NCBI GenBank assembly: GCA_030592465.1
Contig: JAUVJB010000145.1
Span: 1 to 7,547 of the forward strand
Length of the DNA: 7,547 nucleotides
Reading direction: 5' to 3'
DNA from: Bacteroidota bacterium
Lineage (GTDB): Bacteria; Bacteroidota; Bacteroidia; Bacteroidales; B39-G9
In this document: positions 6,080-7,547 of the stretch, piece by piece
How the letters are laid out: every line of letters begins with the position of its first letter
Position numbering within the stretch: position 1 is the first letter of the stretch
Program-made: the position numbers and the translations under genes
The notes under the pieces: model-generated
Told to the model about the DNA's origin: nothing
The model's database searches: none
What the model saw: the letters and a program-made list of their open reading frames with translations, nothing else

Positions 6080-7166
6080 AAACAGTAAAATATACATTGC
6101 CGGACATAGAGGTTTGGTAGGAAGTGCAATCTTTCGCAATCTTACAAAAAAAGGGTATTCAAACATTATTACAAGAACACACAAGGAACTTGACCTTTTA
6201 AATCAGATTGAGGTAGAAAATTTTTTCAAAAAAGAAAAACCCGAATATGTTTTCTTGGCTGCTGCAAAAGTAGGTGGTATAATGGCTAACAGTATTTATA
6301 GAGGACAATTTCTTTATGAGAATTTACAAATACAAAACAATATTATACACCAATCGCACTTAAATAATGTTAAAAAATTATTATTTCTCGGAAGCTCTTG
6401 CATCTATCCAAAAAATTGTCCTCAACCGATAAAAGAAGATTATTTGCTTACAAGCGAACTTGAATATACAAACGAACCTTATGCAATAGCCAAGATTGCC
6501 GGTATGAAGATGTGCGAAGCCTACAACATTCAATATAAAACAAATTTTATTTCTGTAATGCCCACTAATCTTTACGGACCGGGCGATAATTATGATTTAG
6601 AAAAATCTCACGTTCTTCCTGCAATGATAAGAAAAATGCACTTGGCAAAATGTCTTGAAAACAATGACTTTGAAGGAATAAAAAAAGATTTTAATAAAAA
6701 TCCTGTTGGGAATATTACCGGCAATGCATCTAAAGAAGAAATAATTAACATATTCAAAAAATACGGAATCATAAATACAACTCCTGTTTCTCTTAAATTA
6801 TGGGGAACAGGAAAACCTCATCGTGAATTTTTGCATTCCGATGATATGGCTGATGCTTGTGTTTTTATTATGGAAAATATAGATTTTGCTGATACATACA
6901 CCAAATTAAGTTCTGATGCTTCCAAGCAAAAGATTATTAATACACATATCAATATTGGTACGGGTAAAGATTTGTTAATAAGCGAATTAGCTGCTCTTGT
7001 AAAAAATATTGTTGGTTTTAAAGGCAATATTATTTGGGATACCGGCAAACCTGACGGAACATTTCAAAAACTACTCGATGTATCTAAACTTAATAGTCTT
7101 GGGTGGAAAGAAAAAATACCTTTAAAAAAAGGTATTTCAGATATTTATAAAAATTATGTTAAATAG
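6072..7166 (+). CDS. fcl: GDP-L-fucose synthase (GDP-4-keto-6-deoxymannose 3,5-epimerase-4-reductase)
   Basis: Also called wcaG. It takes the product of Gmd, epimerises C3 and C5 and reduces C4 with NADPH to give GDP-L-fucose. The 364 residues show the Rossmann motif GHRGLVG (11-17), AAKVGGI (64-70), the active-site GSSCIYP (107-113) and PYAIAK (136-141). Ser108, Cys110, Tyr137, Lys141 and His180 match the E. coli catalytic residues with an offset of one. The protein is about 40 residues longer than the E. coli enzyme (about 320). The extra piece lies at roughly 194-235, between PAMIRKMHLAK and the WGTGKPHREFLHSDDMA block, and is Lys/Asn-rich; a similar insert is usual in Bacteroidota homologues as I remember them. 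The ATG overlaps the gmd stop (ATGAATAA), which suggests translational coupling. It lacks its own promoter and no intrinsic terminator follows; the repeat array begins about 24 bp after the stop. Confidence 0.97.
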   Translation: MNKNSKIYIAGHRGLVGSAIFRNLTKKGYSNIITRTHKELDLLNQIEVENFFKKEKPEYVFLAAAKVGGIMANSIYRGQFLYENLQIQNNIIHQSHLNNVKKLLFLGSSCIYPKNCPQPIKEDYLLTSELEYTNEPYAIAKIAGMKMCEAYNIQYKTNFISVMPTNLYGPGDNYDLEKSHVLPAMIRKMHLAKCLENNDFEGIKKDFNKNPVGNITGNASKEEIINIFKKYGIINTTPVSLKLWGTGKPHREFLHSDDMADACVFIMENIDFADTYTKLSSDASKQKIINTHINIGTGKDLLISELAALVKNIVGFKGNIIWDTGKPDGTFQKLLDVSKLNSLGWKEKIPLKKGISDIYKNYVK

Positions 7167-7210
7167 GGCATATCAAAAAGCTCATTATACTCATTAATAG
7201 TCATTAATAG

Positions 7211-7237
7211 CCTGCCCTGTAGCGAAGCGTATCGGGG
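7211..7237 (+). repeat. 27-bp interspersed unit, copy 1
   Basis: It starts CCTGCCCTGTAGCG and ends CGTATCGGGG. The two ends can pair as an imperfect hairpin: CCCTG with the terminal CGGGG through one T-G pair, and GCG with CGT around the loop AAG. It is far more GC-rich than its surroundings and identical to the other two copies. Confidence 0.9.
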
Positions 7238-7327
7238 TCATTAATAGTCATTAATAGTCATTAATTGTCATTGATAGTCATTAATAGTCATTAATTGTCA
7301 TTGATGGTCATTGATAGTCATTAATTG

Positions 7328-7354
7328 CCTGCCCTGTAGCGAAGCGTATCGGGG
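7328..7354 (+). repeat. 27-bp interspersed unit, copy 2
   Basis: Identical at 27 of 27 bases and in the same orientation as copy 1. It is preceded by TCATTAATTG and followed by a single decamer before copy 3, so copies 2 and 3 form two adjacent 37-bp units (7318-7354 and 7355-7391). Confidence 0.9.
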
Positions 7355-7364
7355 TCATTGATTG

Positions 7365-7391
7365 CCTGCCCTGTAGCGAAGCGTATCGGGG
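7365..7391 (+). repeat. 27-bp interspersed unit, copy 3
   Basis: Identical to copies 1 and 2 and in the same orientation. It is followed by three more decamers that end the array at 7421. Confidence 0.9.
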
Positions 7392-7421
7392 TCATTAATT
7401 GTCATTGATAGTCATTGATTG

Positions 7422-7547
7422 GGATCAAGTTCAAAAGTTGGGGATTAATTTGTCTATATTTACAAAAAAATATTATTTGTTTTTTATTTGTTTTACGTTG
7501 ATAGCCTGAAGGGCTTAAACAATAATAACACCGAATCGCAAACAATA
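7422..7547. other. AT-rich non-coding sequence after the array
   Basis: No ORF, tRNA or strong hairpin is seen. TATATTTA at 7455-7462 is one base off a -7 box but has no partner box at the right spacing. From about 7493 the sequence becomes less AT-rich and contains GCC TGAAG GGC (about 7503-7514), a short hairpin that may open another intergenic repeat cut by the window edge. No conclusion is possible from what is visible. Confidence 0.4.

Larger units (their letters stand above)
7191..7421. repeat. Composite array: fifteen 10-bp units (TCATTRATWG) with three interspersed 27-bp units
   Basis: Full decamers start at 7191, 7201, 7238, 7248, 7258, 7268, 7278, 7288, 7298, 7308, 7318, 7355, 7392, 7402 and 7412. 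Variants are TCATTAATAG (5), TCATTAATTG (4), TCATTGATAG (3), TCATTGATTG (2) and TCATTGATGG (1). A degenerate 9-base unit precedes at 7182-7190. The 27-bp units sit always between complete decamers and never inside one. The array has stops in all frames because the period is not a multiple of three, so it is non-coding. The 10-bp period is close to one DNA turn, so any bound protein would be presented on one face; this is inference. Confidence 0.92.

Noticed and set aside
7191..7421. CRISPR array, given 27-bp repeats at intervals
   Set aside because: The sequences between the 27-mers are themselves tandem decamers (10, 90 and 10 bp scale) and not unique spacers of constant length; no cas gene is present.
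7191..7421. Coding tandem repeat protein
   Set aside because: The 10-bp period shifts frame at every unit and brings stops into all frames on both strands.

Overview
The window looks like a low-GC (roughly 30% by eye) chromosomal segment from a member of the Bacteroidota. Three things point there: a C-terminal type A sorting domain of the type IX secretion system, a DUF5686-type outer-membrane protein, and promoters with the Bacteroidota -7 element TAnnTTTG instead of a sigma70 -10 box. No clear Shine-Dalgarno sequences precede the genes, which also fits. I cannot fix the order or genus.

Layout, left to right. (1) 1-404 is the 3' end of a secreted, surface-sorted protein: the end of a fibronectin-III-like domain followed by a T9SS sorting tail. 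(2) 405-596 is the gap between convergent genes. It is almost filled by a ~164-bp MITE-like element (412-575) with imperfect 21-bp terminal inverted repeats, possible 4-bp target duplications and a strong central hairpin. (3) 597-2942 (minus) encodes a 781-residue DUF5686 protein. (4) 2943-3209 is a divergent control region: a -7 box for the minus-strand gene and a good TTTG-N20-TATATTTG promoter for metK. The metK leader carries what I read as a SAM-II riboswitch (3094-3142). A 21-codon upstream ORF starts inside the riboswitch pseudoknot. (5) 3210-4514 is metK (S-adenosylmethionine synthetase), followed by a clean intrinsic terminator. (6) 4515-4954 is a 440-bp gap, most of it a 332-bp non-coding element bounded by perfect 22-bp inverted repeats and containing two further hairpins. 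(7) 4955-7166 is a two-gene operon, gmd and fcl, with an 8-bp overlap; together they convert GDP-mannose to GDP-L-fucose. (8) 7167-7547 is non-coding. It holds an array of 15 decamers (TCATTRATWG) interrupted in register by three identical 27-bp hairpin-like units, then about 125 bp of AT-rich sequence.

How the parts work together: metK makes SAM, and the riboswitch would let SAM repress its own synthesis. gmd and fcl supply activated fucose for glycans or glycoproteins; Bacteroidota often glycosylate secreted and surface proteins, but no glycosyltransferase is present here to show the use. The genes themselves are ordinary. The interesting material is between them: the riboswitch with its overlapping small ORF, the two MITE-like elements, and the composite 10-bp/27-bp repeat array.
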